From the NCBI GenBank assembly GCA_964522975.1, contig CAZFXK010000067.1:1-14653 (forward strand): 14,653 nt of DNA. The letters run 5' to 3'. The DNA comes from Bacteroides_E sp964522975. GTDB lineage: Bacteria; Bacteroidota; Bacteroidia; Bacteroidales; Bacteroidaceae. The position numbers were made by a program, and so were the translations under genes. Numbering within the stretch: position 1 is the first letter of the stretch; each line of letters begins with the position of its first letter. This document shows, one piece after another, positions 8,448-14,653 of the stretch. The notes beneath the pieces were generated by a model. That model was not told where the DNA came from and made no database searches. It worked only from the letters and a program-made list of their open reading frames with translations.

Positions 8448-9245
8448 ATGGAAAAAAGACTTTTTTCTTTTATCGGATTATTAAGTTTTTCATTTTTACT
8501 GCTTATGAGTTGTGCAACTTCAAAAAATACCTTAGCATTCTCTGAATTGAATGGAGAATGGAATATAATAGAAATAGAAGGAGAGGTAGTTGTTCCTGCG
8601 GATCATCAACCTTTTCCTTATGTTGGCTTTGATACCTCAACCGGACGTTTGTATGGAAATAGTGGTTGTAACCGAATGATGTCGTCCATTACCCCGGGGG
8701 AAATTACCGGAGAAATTGTTATAGGTGCTGTTGCCGGAACTCGTATGGCTTGTCAAGATATGACATTAGAACAAAAAGTATTGCAGGCCATGGCAAAAGT
8801 TAAACGTTATGAAAGAATAGATGAACAAAAAATAGCTTTATGCGATATAGGAAATCAACCTGTATTGATCTTAGATCCTAAGGAAGGAAAGGCAGACATA
8901 GCTATTTTGAATGGAGAGTGGTTTATAACCACGGTTAATGATCAAGCCATTTCTTTTGATATGTATAAACAACCTGTCATATCTTTTAATACAGAAGAAG
9001 AACGAGTTAATGGTTTTTCCGGATGTAATAATTTTATGGGGAGTTACAAAGTAGATGAAAAAATAAATCATTCCATATCTTTCCCTAGTTTAGCTTCTAC
9101 TATGATGGCTTGTGTGGAAAACATGGAATTGGAAAGAAATGTATTAAATGCTCTTAATGAAGTGAGATTATACAAACAAACGGTAGAAGGATTGGAATTG
9201 TGTGATGCCGAAGGTAAAAGAGTTGTGACATTATTGAAGAAATAA
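8448..9245 (+). CDS. Lipoprotein with two META/HslJ-like domains
   Basis: Predicted envelope lipoprotein (265 aa). A hydrophobic signal segment (5-21) ends in lipobox LMSC with lipidated Cys22. Two tandem META domains follow (about 34-145 and 153-265). Each begins with LNGEW, contains a G-x-SGCN motif (Cys74 and Cys193) and a MAC motif (Cys102 and Cys222), and ends with an LCD motif (Cys132 and Cys252). The near-identical spacing, 28 and 30 against 29 and 30 residues, indicates an internal duplication. META domains occur in HslJ, a heat-inducible protein linked to novobiocin resistance; their biochemical role is unknown. The ATG at 8448 is chosen because it gives a normal signal peptide; an in-frame GTG at 8442 is unneeded. 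It is a single-gene unit with a strong terminator 31 nt downstream, divergent from the recA operon. Confidence 0.9.
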   Translation: MEKRLFSFIGLLSFSFLLLMSCATSKNTLAFSELNGEWNIIEIEGEVVVPADHQPFPYVGFDTSTGRLYGNSGCNRMMSSITPGEITGEIVIGAVAGTRMACQDMTLEQKVLQAMAKVKRYERIDEQKIALCDIGNQPVLILDPKEGKADIAILNGEWFITTVNDQAISFDMYKQPVISFNTEEERVNGFSGCNNFMGSYKVDEKINHSISFPSLASTMMACVENMELERNVLNALNEVRLYKQTVEGLELCDAEGKRVVTLLKK

Positions 9246-9276
9246 TATTTAGGGTTTATTAGAAAAATGAAAAAGG

Positions 9277-9313
9277 AAAAAGGAAGTTGCATTTGTGCAG
9301 TTTCCTTTTTTTT
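9277..9313 (+). terminator. Rho-independent terminator after the META lipoprotein gene
   Basis: A 15-bp stem, AAAAAGGAAGTTGCA (9277-9291) with TGCAGTTTCCTTTTT (9296-9310), closes on a TTTG loop. All pairs form in RNA, two of them G-U. The 3' arm runs into a T tract through 9313. Confidence 0.88.
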
Positions 9314-9424
9314 ATACTGTTTATTGAAAACAGAAATGCTATTTTGTATTATAATGAATGAGGTTTATTCTTTCAATTTCTCATTGTTGGTCTATGGCTT
9401 ATAACTAAGGTACCTTTTGTTGCT

Positions 9425-9498
9425 CCCAGACCGACCGCTATTTGGTCTGGGTTACAACCCTGCTCGGTCTGGGTTAAACTGATGCTCGGTCTGGGACC
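9425..9498. repeat. GGTCTGGG direct repeats with 22-nt period plus one inverted copy
   Basis: GGTCTGGG occurs at 9444-9451, 9466-9473 and 9488-9495, exactly 22 nt apart. The latter two share the longer unit TGCTCGGTCTGGG. A reverse-complement copy, CCCAGACCGA, lies at 9425-9434, so CCCAGACC (9425-9432) can pair with the first copy across an 11-nt loop. A degenerate copy, TCGGCTTGG, may continue the series at 9513-9521. The block sits between two converging transcription units and is more GC-rich than its surroundings. No protein is encoded here. It may be a member of a dispersed intergenic repeat family; this cannot be judged from one locus. Confidence 0.8.
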
Positions 9499-9507
9499 TT
9501 TCAAATC

Positions 9508-9527
9508 AAAATTCGGCTTGGAATTTT
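9508..9527 (-). terminator. Possible weak terminator of the permease gene
   Basis: AAAATTC (9508-9514) and GAATTTT (9521-9527) form a perfect 7-bp inverted repeat with a 6-nt loop, 13 nt beyond the permease stop. On the minus strand it is followed by GATTTG, only partly T-rich, so it is a weak candidate. No better minus-strand terminator is visible before the repeat block. Confidence 0.35.
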
Positions 9528-9540
9528 ACAGTAATGATTT

Positions 9541-10527
9541 TTATTTCTTTAATAATAAGGATATGATGATGGGAGCTCCAAAGAGAGCGGTAACCGCATT
9601 GATGGGTAAAGTCCCTTGTAATCCCGGCAGTTGTGAAATTAAATCACAGACCAACATAATGATTGCTCCACAGCAAATGGAGCCGGTTAAAACGATTCTA
9701 TGGTTTGAGGTTTTGAAAAGCCCTCTTGCTATATGGGGAGTTGTGATTCCTATAAAAGCAATGGGACCCGTAAAAGCTGTGGTTGTTCCGGCTAATAAAG
9801 CGGTTAGTATTAAAACCAGCATTCGTAGTTTCTTGATGGAAAACCCTAATCCTTGAGCATAGTTTTGTCCTAATAATAAAGCATTCAATGGCTTTTGAAG
9901 AAGTAAAGATCCCATGATGCCAATGAATACAAATAAAAAAAGCACCTTAATCTGATCCCATCCCACAGCAGATAAACTACCAAATGTCCAAGTGACAAAT
10001 AGCTTCAATGTGTCCGGATTACTTATACTTTGAAGAATACTAACAATGGCACCGGTAAAATAACCAATCATTAATCCCACAATGAGCAAAGATACAATCT
10101 GTCGAACCCGCATTGCAATGAAAATAACCAAGAGTAAAATGACACTTGCACCTAAAATGGCAGCAATTACTTGCGACCATCCACTTAAATAGTTAAGTAC
10201 AGGGAGAGATATGCCCGATAAAGTTAAAAGTGCCACCCCCAGACTTGCTCCGGAGGTAACCCCTAATACATCCGGGCCTGCCAAAGGATTACTGAATAAA
10301 GTCTGCATTAAAACCCCGGCAACAGCTAAACCGGAGCCGGTTAATATTGCTGTAAGGGCTTTAGGTAAACGATGATTCAATAAAATTTCCCGTTGAATAT
10401 AAGCTTCAGGATTTCCGGTTATGGCTTCCCATAATTCAGAAAGTGAAAAAATGACACTTCCGAATATCAAGTCGGCCATGAAAGCAAGGACTAAAAGAAT
10501 AATTAATAGGATGAAAATTTTCTTCAT
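9541..10527 (-). CDS. FecCD/BtuC-type ABC importer permease
   Basis: Inner-membrane permease of the FecCD family (PF01032), which moves iron-siderophore complexes, haem or cobalamin from a periplasmic binding protein into the cytoplasm. The 328 residues are full length, with about nine or ten membrane segments. Family motifs include RLPKALTAILTGSGLAVAG at 53-71, NPLAGPDVLGVTSGAS at 80-95, the ATPase-contact region GPIAFIGITTPHIAR at 254-268, and LPINAVTALFGAPIII at 307-322. The gene begins 15 nt after the binding-protein gene, so the two form an operon. No ATPase gene follows: after the stop come repeats and a converging gene. The ATPase must be encoded elsewhere or shared. The substrate cannot be decided from sequence; no cobalamin riboswitch was seen upstream. 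Confidence 0.94.
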   Translation of the reverse strand: MKKIFILLIILLVLAFMADLIFGSVIFSLSELWEAITGNPEAYIQREILLNHRLPKALTAILTGSGLAVAGVLMQTLFSNPLAGPDVLGVTSGASLGVALLTLSGISLPVLNYLSGWSQVIAAILGASVILLLVIFIAMRVRQIVSLLIVGLMIGYFTGAIVSILQSISNPDTLKLFVTWTFGSLSAVGWDQIKVLFLFVFIGIMGSLLLQKPLNALLLGQNYAQGLGFSIKKLRMLVLILTALLAGTTTAFTGPIAFIGITTPHIARGLFKTSNHRIVLTGSICCGAIIMLVCDLISQLPGLQGTLPINAVTALFGAPIIISLLLKK

Positions 10528-10542
10528 GATTTCGGATAAAAT

Positions 10543-11682
10543 TTATTTTAACTTCTCCATAAAGGTAAGCTCATAATCGGGAAGTAGAGTAGGGTGCGCT
10601 ATTTTTATTAAGTCTTTCAATAACAAATCAGGACGAGCTACTCCTAGTTCCCAATAATCATTTCCTCCTCTTTTATTTATTCGTTTATTTACATTATAAA
10701 CTTCACCTGTTTTGTAGGCATTAAATAATTTGTATCGTTTGTCAAAAGTAACCATTTCATCTAAGGTTGAAGCTTGTACGTTTATCCACAAGTCGGCATT
10801 GTTAAAGTAAACCAACGCCTCTTCAATTGTGGTGGATAGGCTTCCTCTACTTTGATTTTCAGCATAATAATAGTAGATTCCTGCATCGTTTAAAAGTTGA
10901 GCATTGAAGCTTTTTCCTCCCGGCATTGACCATGAACCTCTGAAGTCTTGTCCTACTAAAGCCGATGGTTTTTCAATGTCAGCTTTAGATACAATTTCTT
11001 TTGCTTCCAAATATTTAGCTTCTATGTCAAGAAAAAGTTCGTTGGCTAACGAGTCTTTATCAAAGAAAGCACCTATGAATTTTATCCATTCAGATCTGCC
11101 TAATAAGGTTTCTTCCTGCCATTCAATATTATATATAATGTGTAACCCTGTTTGTCTTAGCCGTTTTGTGTTTTCATCTTCTGCATTATAGGCTGATGTC
11201 ATTACGGCATTGGGGTGTAAAAGTAATAAGCGTTCAATATCTAAATTATAGGCATCTCCTAGATCCACGATTTCATTGCGCTTAATTTTGTTGTGTATGT
11301 ACGGACTAAAAATGTAATCGGAGCTACATACTCCTACAATTTTGTCATTTAGTCCTAATAAATCAAGAAAACTTAGATATGTAACCGAATTCACCATTAA
11401 CTCCTTGATGGGAATGTGTATGGTTTGTCCATCTTCCGGTGTTTGTGTGGTTGAGTCTTTTACTAAATAGTAGGTTTCGTAAATAGTTCCTGGATTCCAA
11501 GGATTAAAAACTGTAATTTGTGTATATGTTTTGTTGGAATAGTCAATGTCAAATCCTTTTGCATAAGTAAGAGTAGAGGAATGCGTTTTAGTCTTCTGTC
11601 TATTTTTACTGGAAGTTTGCCGACATGAAGTTAGACTAAGAAAAAATAGTAATAAGATATAGATAAAATAGGTTGGTTTCAT
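10543..11682 (-). CDS. ABC transporter substrate-binding lipoprotein (BtuF/FepB-like)
   Basis: Envelope lipoprotein of the type-III periplasmic binding protein family (PF01497), expected to capture an iron chelate, haem or cobalamin for the permease downstream. The 379 residues start with a signal segment (5-17) and lipobox LTSC, with lipidated Cys20. The binding domain opens with a strand and helix pattern, NSVTYLSFLDLLGLNDKIVGVCS (98-120). It includes IERLLLLHPNAVMTSAY (149-165), and a second lobe with DLWINVQA (297-304) and a C-terminal helix around 351-361. The ATG at 11682 is chosen over an upstream TTG at 11715: it gives a proper signal peptide and lies downstream of the likely promoter, whereas the TTG falls on the -7 box. 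Ligand unknown. Confidence 0.92.
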   Translation of the reverse strand: MKPTYFIYILLLFFLSLTSCRQTSSKNRQKTKTHSSTLTYAKGFDIDYSNKTYTQITVFNPWNPGTIYETYYLVKDSTTQTPEDGQTIHIPIKELMVNSVTYLSFLDLLGLNDKIVGVCSSDYIFSPYIHNKIKRNEIVDLGDAYNLDIERLLLLHPNAVMTSAYNAEDENTKRLRQTGLHIIYNIEWQEETLLGRSEWIKFIGAFFDKDSLANELFLDIEAKYLEAKEIVSKADIEKPSALVGQDFRGSWSMPGGKSFNAQLLNDAGIYYYYAENQSRGSLSTTIEEALVYFNNADLWINVQASTLDEMVTFDKRYKLFNAYKTGEVYNVNKRINKRGGNDYWELGVARPDLLLKDLIKIAHPTLLPDYELTFMEKLK

Positions 11683-11712
11683 TTTTAAGTAAGTTAAGGA
11701 AGATAATAAAGA

Positions 11713-11720
11713 CAAAAATA
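11713..11720 (-). promoter_or_regulatory. Probable -7 box of the binding protein-permease operon
   Basis: The minus strand reads TATTTTTG, matching TAnnTTTG. Transcription would begin near 11706, about 24 nt before the ATG at 11682. No clear -33 TTTG lies 19-21 nt upstream, and I see no Fur box or riboswitch in the short leader. Confidence 0.4.
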
Positions 11721-11822
11721 GTAATTATTTCAAGGTTAGAATAATAAAACAAGAGGGATAAATGAGCTTTAAAAACTCTGACGAATTGTCATAAAAGAAA
11801 AACATATACAGATTTCATGGGT

Positions 11823-11851
11823 TTGGCACAGGGTTTGTTTTTATAAGATTG
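11823..11851 (+). promoter_or_regulatory. dnaK promoter region: sigma-54-like element overlapping a weak primary-sigma box
   Basis: TGGCAC (11824-11829), a 5-nt spacer, then TTGTT (11835-11839) fits the sigma-54 consensus TGGCAC-N5-TTGCW except for T in place of C. Transcription would begin near 11850, leaving a leader of about 88 nt. The same region can also be read as a primary-sigma promoter, TTTG (11822-11825), 18 nt, TAAGATTG (11844-11851), with one mismatch in the -7 box and short spacing. Which is used cannot be told from sequence. No CIRCE element is present. Confidence 0.45.
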
Positions 11852-11937
11852 AAAAGCCGATTGTATAAAAGAAGTCAAAAGGCTACTTTCATAAAAAGAA
11901 TAAGAATAAAATAAACAATTAAAATTTAAAATAGATC

Positions 11938-13839
11938 ATGGGAAAAATTATTGGAATTGATTTAGGAACCACAAACTCATGCGTTGCGGTATTTGAAGGT
12001 AACGAGCCTGTTGTAATAACCAATGATGAAGGAAAAAGAACAACACCTTCCATTATTGGTTTTGATGGAGATGAACGCAAGGTAGGAGATCCTGCAAAAC
12101 GTCAGGCAATTACTAATCCACAACGTACGGTTTCTTCCATTAAACGTTTTATGGGAGAAACTTGGGATCAAGTTCAGTCGGAGGTAGCTAATGTACCTTA
12201 TAAAGTGATTAAAGGAGAAAATAACACCCCTCGGGTAGATATTGATGGGCGTTTATATACACCTCAAGAATTGTCAGCTATGATACTTCAGAAAATGAAA
12301 AAAACAGCTGAAGATTATTTAGGTCAAGAGGTTTCTAATGCTGTAATTACCGTACCTGCTTATTTCTCTGACTCACAACGTCAAGCTACAAAAGAAGCCG
12401 GACAAATTGCGGGTTTGAATGTAAAACGTATTGTGAATGAGCCAACTGCAGCTGCTTTAGCTTATGGGTTAGATAAGGTTCATAAGGATATGAAAATAGC
12501 CGTATTTGACTTAGGTGGTGGTACTTTCGATATTTCCATCTTAGAGTTTGGAGGTGGTGTTTTTGAAGTTCTTTCAACAAATGGTGATACTCACTTGGGT
12601 GGAGATGATTTTGACCAAGTAGTCATTAATTGGTTGGTTGAGGAGTTTAAAAAAGATGAAGGTGCGGACTTAACAAAAGATCCGATGGCAATGCAGCGTT
12701 TGAAAGAGGCTGCCGAGAAAGCTAAGATTGAATTGTCATCTACTACAAGTACTGACATCAATCTTCCATACATTATGCCGGTAGATGGTGTGCCTAAACA
12801 CTTAGTTAAGAAAATCTCTCGAGCTAAATTTGAATCTTTAGCACACGATATTATTCAAAGATGTCTAGCTCCTTGTCAAAAAGCAATGAGTGATGCCGGA
12901 TTGAAAAACTCTGATATTGACGAAGTGCTATTAGTGGGAGGTTCTACACGTATACCTGCCATTCAAAAATTAGTAGAAGATTTCTTTGGCCAAGCTCCTT
13001 CAAAAGGGGTTAATCCTGATGAGGTGGTTGCCTTAGGTGCTGCTGTTCAAGGTGCAGTGTTAAGTGACGACATTGAAGGTGTAGTATTATTAGATGTTAC
13101 TCCTCTATCAATGGGTATTGAAACATTGGGAGGTGTAATGACTAAGTTGATAGAAGCAAATACAACAATACCTGCAAGAAAAACTGAAACCTTCTCTACT
13201 GCAGCAGATAATCAGACTGAAGTAACAATTCACGTACTTCAAGGTGAGCGTCCTATGGCAAATCAAAATAAGTCTATCGGGCAATTTAATTTAACCGGGA
13301 TTTCTCCTGCTCCTCGTGGAATACCTCAAGTAGAAGTTTCTTTTGATATTGATGCTAATGGTATCTTAAAAGTATCAGCTAAAGATAAAGCTACCGGCAA
13401 AGAGCAAAGCATCCGTATTGAAGCTTCTTCAGGATTAAGTAAGGAAGAAATAGAAAGAATGAAAGCTGAAGCTGCCGCTAATGCTGATGCCGACCAAAAA
13501 GAGCGTGAAAAAATAGATAAATTAAATCAGGCAGATAGTCTGATTTTCCAAACGGAAAAACAACTGAAAGACTTAGGAGATAAGATACCTGCTGATAAGA
13601 AAGCTCCTATTGAGCAAGCTCTAAATAAATTGAAAGAGGCTCATAAAGCACAAGATTTAAGTGCTATTGATACTTCTATGGCAGAATTGAACACAGCGTT
13701 CCATGCTGCAAGCGAAGAAATGTATGCTCAAAGCGGCCAACCCGGAGCACAACCGGAAGCCGGTCAAGCTGGACCTACTGATTCGGGTGATGACAAGAAC
13801 GACAATGTTCAAGATGCTGATTTCGAAGAAGTGAAATAA
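11938..13839 (+). CDS. dnaK: Molecular chaperone DnaK (Hsp70)
   Basis: Cytosolic Hsp70 chaperone that binds exposed hydrophobic peptides in an ATP-driven cycle with DnaJ and GrpE and works with ClpB on aggregates. The 633-residue product is full length. The nucleotide-binding domain (1-380) shows phosphate-1 motif IGIDLGTTNSCVA at 5-17, DLGGGTFDIS at 191-200 with the conserved Thr196, and LLVGGSTRIP at 331-340. The hydrophobic linker VVLLD is at 382-386, then the beta-sandwich substrate domain, the helical lid and a Gly/Gln/Ala-rich tail ending DADFEEVK, the usual EEV[DK]-type end. No dnaJ or grpE lies beside it. The 98 nt upstream of the ATG hold the promoter discussed separately, and a strong terminator follows 31 nt after the stop, so the gene is probably transcribed alone. 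Confidence 0.99.
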   Translation: MGKIIGIDLGTTNSCVAVFEGNEPVVITNDEGKRTTPSIIGFDGDERKVGDPAKRQAITNPQRTVSSIKRFMGETWDQVQSEVANVPYKVIKGENNTPRVDIDGRLYTPQELSAMILQKMKKTAEDYLGQEVSNAVITVPAYFSDSQRQATKEAGQIAGLNVKRIVNEPTAAALAYGLDKVHKDMKIAVFDLGGGTFDISILEFGGGVFEVLSTNGDTHLGGDDFDQVVINWLVEEFKKDEGADLTKDPMAMQRLKEAAEKAKIELSSTTSTDINLPYIMPVDGVPKHLVKKISRAKFESLAHDIIQRCLAPCQKAMSDAGLKNSDIDEVLLVGGSTRIPAIQKLVEDFFGQAPSKGVNPDEVVALGAAVQGAVLSDDIEGVVLLDVTPLSMGIETLGGVMTKLIEANTTIPARKTETFSTAADNQTEVTIHVLQGERPMANQNKSIGQFNLTGISPAPRGIPQVEVSFDIDANGILKVSAKDKATGKEQSIRIEASSGLSKEEIERMKAEAAANADADQKEREKIDKLNQADSLIFQTEKQLKDLGDKIPADKKAPIEQALNKLKEAHKAQDLSAIDTSMAELNTAFHAASEEMYAQSGQPGAQPEAGQAGPTDSGDDKNDNVQDADFEEVK

Positions 13840-13870
13840 ATCGCTATTACAAACGATAGCTAATCATAAC

Positions 13871-13912
13871 AAAACCGCAGTAAACAATTGATTTACTGCG
13901 GTTTTTCTTTTT
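13871..13912 (+). terminator. Rho-independent terminator of dnaK
   Basis: A perfect 14-bp stem, AAAACCGCAGTAAA (13871-13884) with TTTACTGCGGTTTT (13892-13905), and a 7-nt loop. A T-rich tract continues to 13912. The A-rich 5' arm would also allow termination from the other side. Confidence 0.93.
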
Positions 13913-13955
13913 ATTAAATTTATTGTAATTAATGCTATCCTATCGTTTTTAATCC

Positions 13956-13963
13956 TATATTTG
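13956..13963 (+). promoter_or_regulatory. Probable -7 box of the zinc-finger/HTH gene
   Basis: TATATTTG matches TAnnTTTG perfectly. No TTTG -33 element is found at 19-21 nt. The box overlaps the first of two TTGTACC repeats, so a protein bound there would block it. Transcription from here would give a leader of about 100 nt, made almost entirely of repeats. Confidence 0.45.
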
Positions 13964-13978
13964 TACCATAATTGTACC
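13961..13978 (+). repeat. TTGTACC direct repeat, 11-nt spacing
   Basis: TTGTACC occurs at 13961-13967 and 13972-13978, start to start 11 nt, about one helical turn. The first copy overlaps the -7 box of the downstream gene. Similar TTGTACC pairs are, from memory, common in front of integrase-linked genes in Bacteroides, which I cannot confirm here. Confidence 0.7.
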
Positions 13979-13980
13979 GC

Positions 13981-14052
13981 GCCTTAATGGGCGACAATGT
14001 GCGCCTTATTCGGTCTTATTATGTCTTAAAATGCCTTAATCGGCGACAATGT
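13981..14052 (+). repeat. Compound repeat array: two 20-nt copies and four phased 10-nt units
   Basis: The 20-nt element GCCTTAATGGGCGACAATGT (13981-14000) recurs at 14033-14052 with a single change (G to C at its ninth base). Between and into the second copy lie four tandem 10-nt units at 14003, 14013, 14023 and 14033: GCCTTATTCG, GTCTTATTAT, GTCTTAAAAT and GCCTTAATCG. Each begins GYCTTA and they are spaced exactly one helical turn apart. The array occupies most of the leader of the gene starting at 14071. It looks like a multi-site protein-binding region such as excisionase or integrase arm sites, or an autoregulatory operator; function is inferred. Confidence 0.85.
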
Positions 14053-14070
14053 AAAGGATGGTAAAGAAAC

Positions 14071-14640
14071 ATGGGATTTAGTAAACTTAAGATACCGAGG
14101 ATTTGCGAACAATGCGGAAAGCCTTTTGAAGCGAAAACTGTTGTTACTCGTTTCTGTAGCCGTGCTTGTGCAAATAAATCAGGAAAAGAAAGAAAACGAC
14201 AAGCGAAAGATGCAGAGCGTAAGCAGACTATTTTAGAAGAATCGGCTGATAAAATAGCACAGATGCAAACAAGACCATATATTTCAGTAACAGAAGCGAC
14301 TATTCTTTTCGGAATTTCAAAGGATACGATTCACCGCCTCATTAAAGCCGGCAAACTCCCGGCCGTTAATTTTGGACAACGACTAACAAGGGTAAGCAGA
14401 ATACATCTCGAAGCAATGTTTACAGAAGTTGTTATACCTGAAGAACCAAAGAAAGAAATTAAAAAGTTTCATCATAATCCAAGCGAATGTTACACGATTG
14501 GAGAAATATCTCGTAAATTTGGTATTTCTGAAAGTTCGGTATATAAACATATCCGGAAGTATTCTATTCCAATCCGACAGATTGGGAACTATGTATATGC
14601 ACCTAAATCAGAAATAGACAACTTATATAGAGGTAAATAA
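14071..14640 (+). CDS. Zinc-finger and double excisionase-like HTH DNA-binding protein of a mobile element
   Basis: A 189-residue DNA-binding protein. The N-terminus has a Cys4 motif, CEQC (12-15) and CSRAC (29-33), likely to bind zinc, followed by a very basic helix (about 37-52). Two helix-turn-helix domains of the excisionase/MerR-like type follow: ISVTEATILFGISKDTIHRLIKAGKLPAV (71-99) and YTIGEISRKFGISESSVYKHIRKYSIPI (141-168). Each ends in the wing and helix pattern usual for excise-type domains, RVSRIHLEAMF and YAPKSEIDNLY. I recall near-identical architecture in Bacteroides proteins encoded next to tyrosine integrases, so it may be a recombination directionality factor or regulator of an integrated element. 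The ATG at 14071 places the Cys4 motif close to the N-terminus as in those relatives. An integrase would be expected just beyond the window; only 13 nt remain after the stop. Confidence 0.85.
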   Translation: MGFSKLKIPRICEQCGKPFEAKTVVTRFCSRACANKSGKERKRQAKDAERKQTILEESADKIAQMQTRPYISVTEATILFGISKDTIHRLIKAGKLPAVNFGQRLTRVSRIHLEAMFTEVVIPEEPKKEIKKFHHNPSECYTIGEISRKFGISESSVYKHIRKYSIPIRQIGNYVYAPKSEIDNLYRGK

Positions 14641-14653
14641 CTGAAATACCACA

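Noticed and set aside
9317..9333. Small inverted repeat CTGTTT-N5-AAACAG after the META gene terminator
   Set aside because: Six pairs, AT-rich and without a T tract; likely chance next to a much stronger terminator.
9482..9856. A 124-codon rightward frame over the end of the permease gene
   Set aside because: It is antisense to the conserved FecCD permease and has no recognisable features.
11851..11890. Hairpin in the dnaK leader pairing GAAAAGCC with GGCT-AC-TTTC
   Set aside because: Only two 4-bp helices with a bulge and a 22-nt loop; too weak to propose an RNA thermometer.
11683..11937. Cobalamin riboswitch, Fur box or CIRCE element between the binding-protein gene and dnaK
   Set aside because: None of the conserved cobalamin-box bases, no Fur-like inverted repeat and no TTAGCACTC/GAGTGCTAA pair is present.
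13979..14052. CRISPR array
   Set aside because: Repeats are only 10-20 nt, have no regular unique spacers, and no cas genes are nearby.

Overview
The window is chromosomal DNA from a member of the Bacteroidales (phylum Bacteroidota). The evidence is an AT-rich genome, TAnnTTTG-type -7 boxes, no clear Shine-Dalgarno sequences, Bacteroidales-like ClpB, DnaK and RecA proteins, a Bacteroidales-type hypothetical protein next to a LysR regulator, and a Bacteroides-style zinc-finger/excisionase protein at the right end. I cannot name the genus from sequence alone.

Layout. Positions 10-2598 (minus) encode the disaggregase ClpB. After a 391-nt AT-rich gap, a rightward cluster follows: a 198-aa uncharacterised protein, a LysR-type regulator 5 nt downstream, and a YeiH/UPF0324 membrane protein with its own promoter. 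A perfect T-N11-A dyad lies between regulator and transporter and looks like a LysR operator. YeiH and the converging recA both run into a 100-N assembly gap (5487-5586), so both lack their C-termini. Leftward from 8212 is a very tight operon: carboxy(nor)spermidine dehydrogenase-like protein, Bcp-type peroxiredoxin, RecA. Then come a rightward lipoprotein with two META (HslJ-like) domains and a strong terminator, a block of 22-nt GGTCTGGG repeats, and a leftward substrate-binding lipoprotein plus FecCD-type permease with no ATPase gene beside them. The rightward dnaK has a sigma-54-like promoter sequence and a near-perfect terminator.

The last ~700 nt differ in character. Beyond the dnaK terminator is a leader packed with short direct repeats, including four 10-nt units in exact 10-nt phase, followed by a DNA-binding protein with a Cys4 zinc-binding motif and two excisionase-like helix-turn-helix domains. 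Proteins of this kind usually sit beside a tyrosine integrase in Bacteroides mobile elements, so the window probably ends just inside an integrated element.

Functionally, most of the window is core stress and maintenance biology: ClpB and DnaK cooperate in protein disaggregation, RecA and Bcp in DNA repair and peroxide defence. The two parts most worth attention are the repeat-rich control region of the right-end DNA-binding gene and the small regulatory dyads in front of yeiH, clpB and dnaK.
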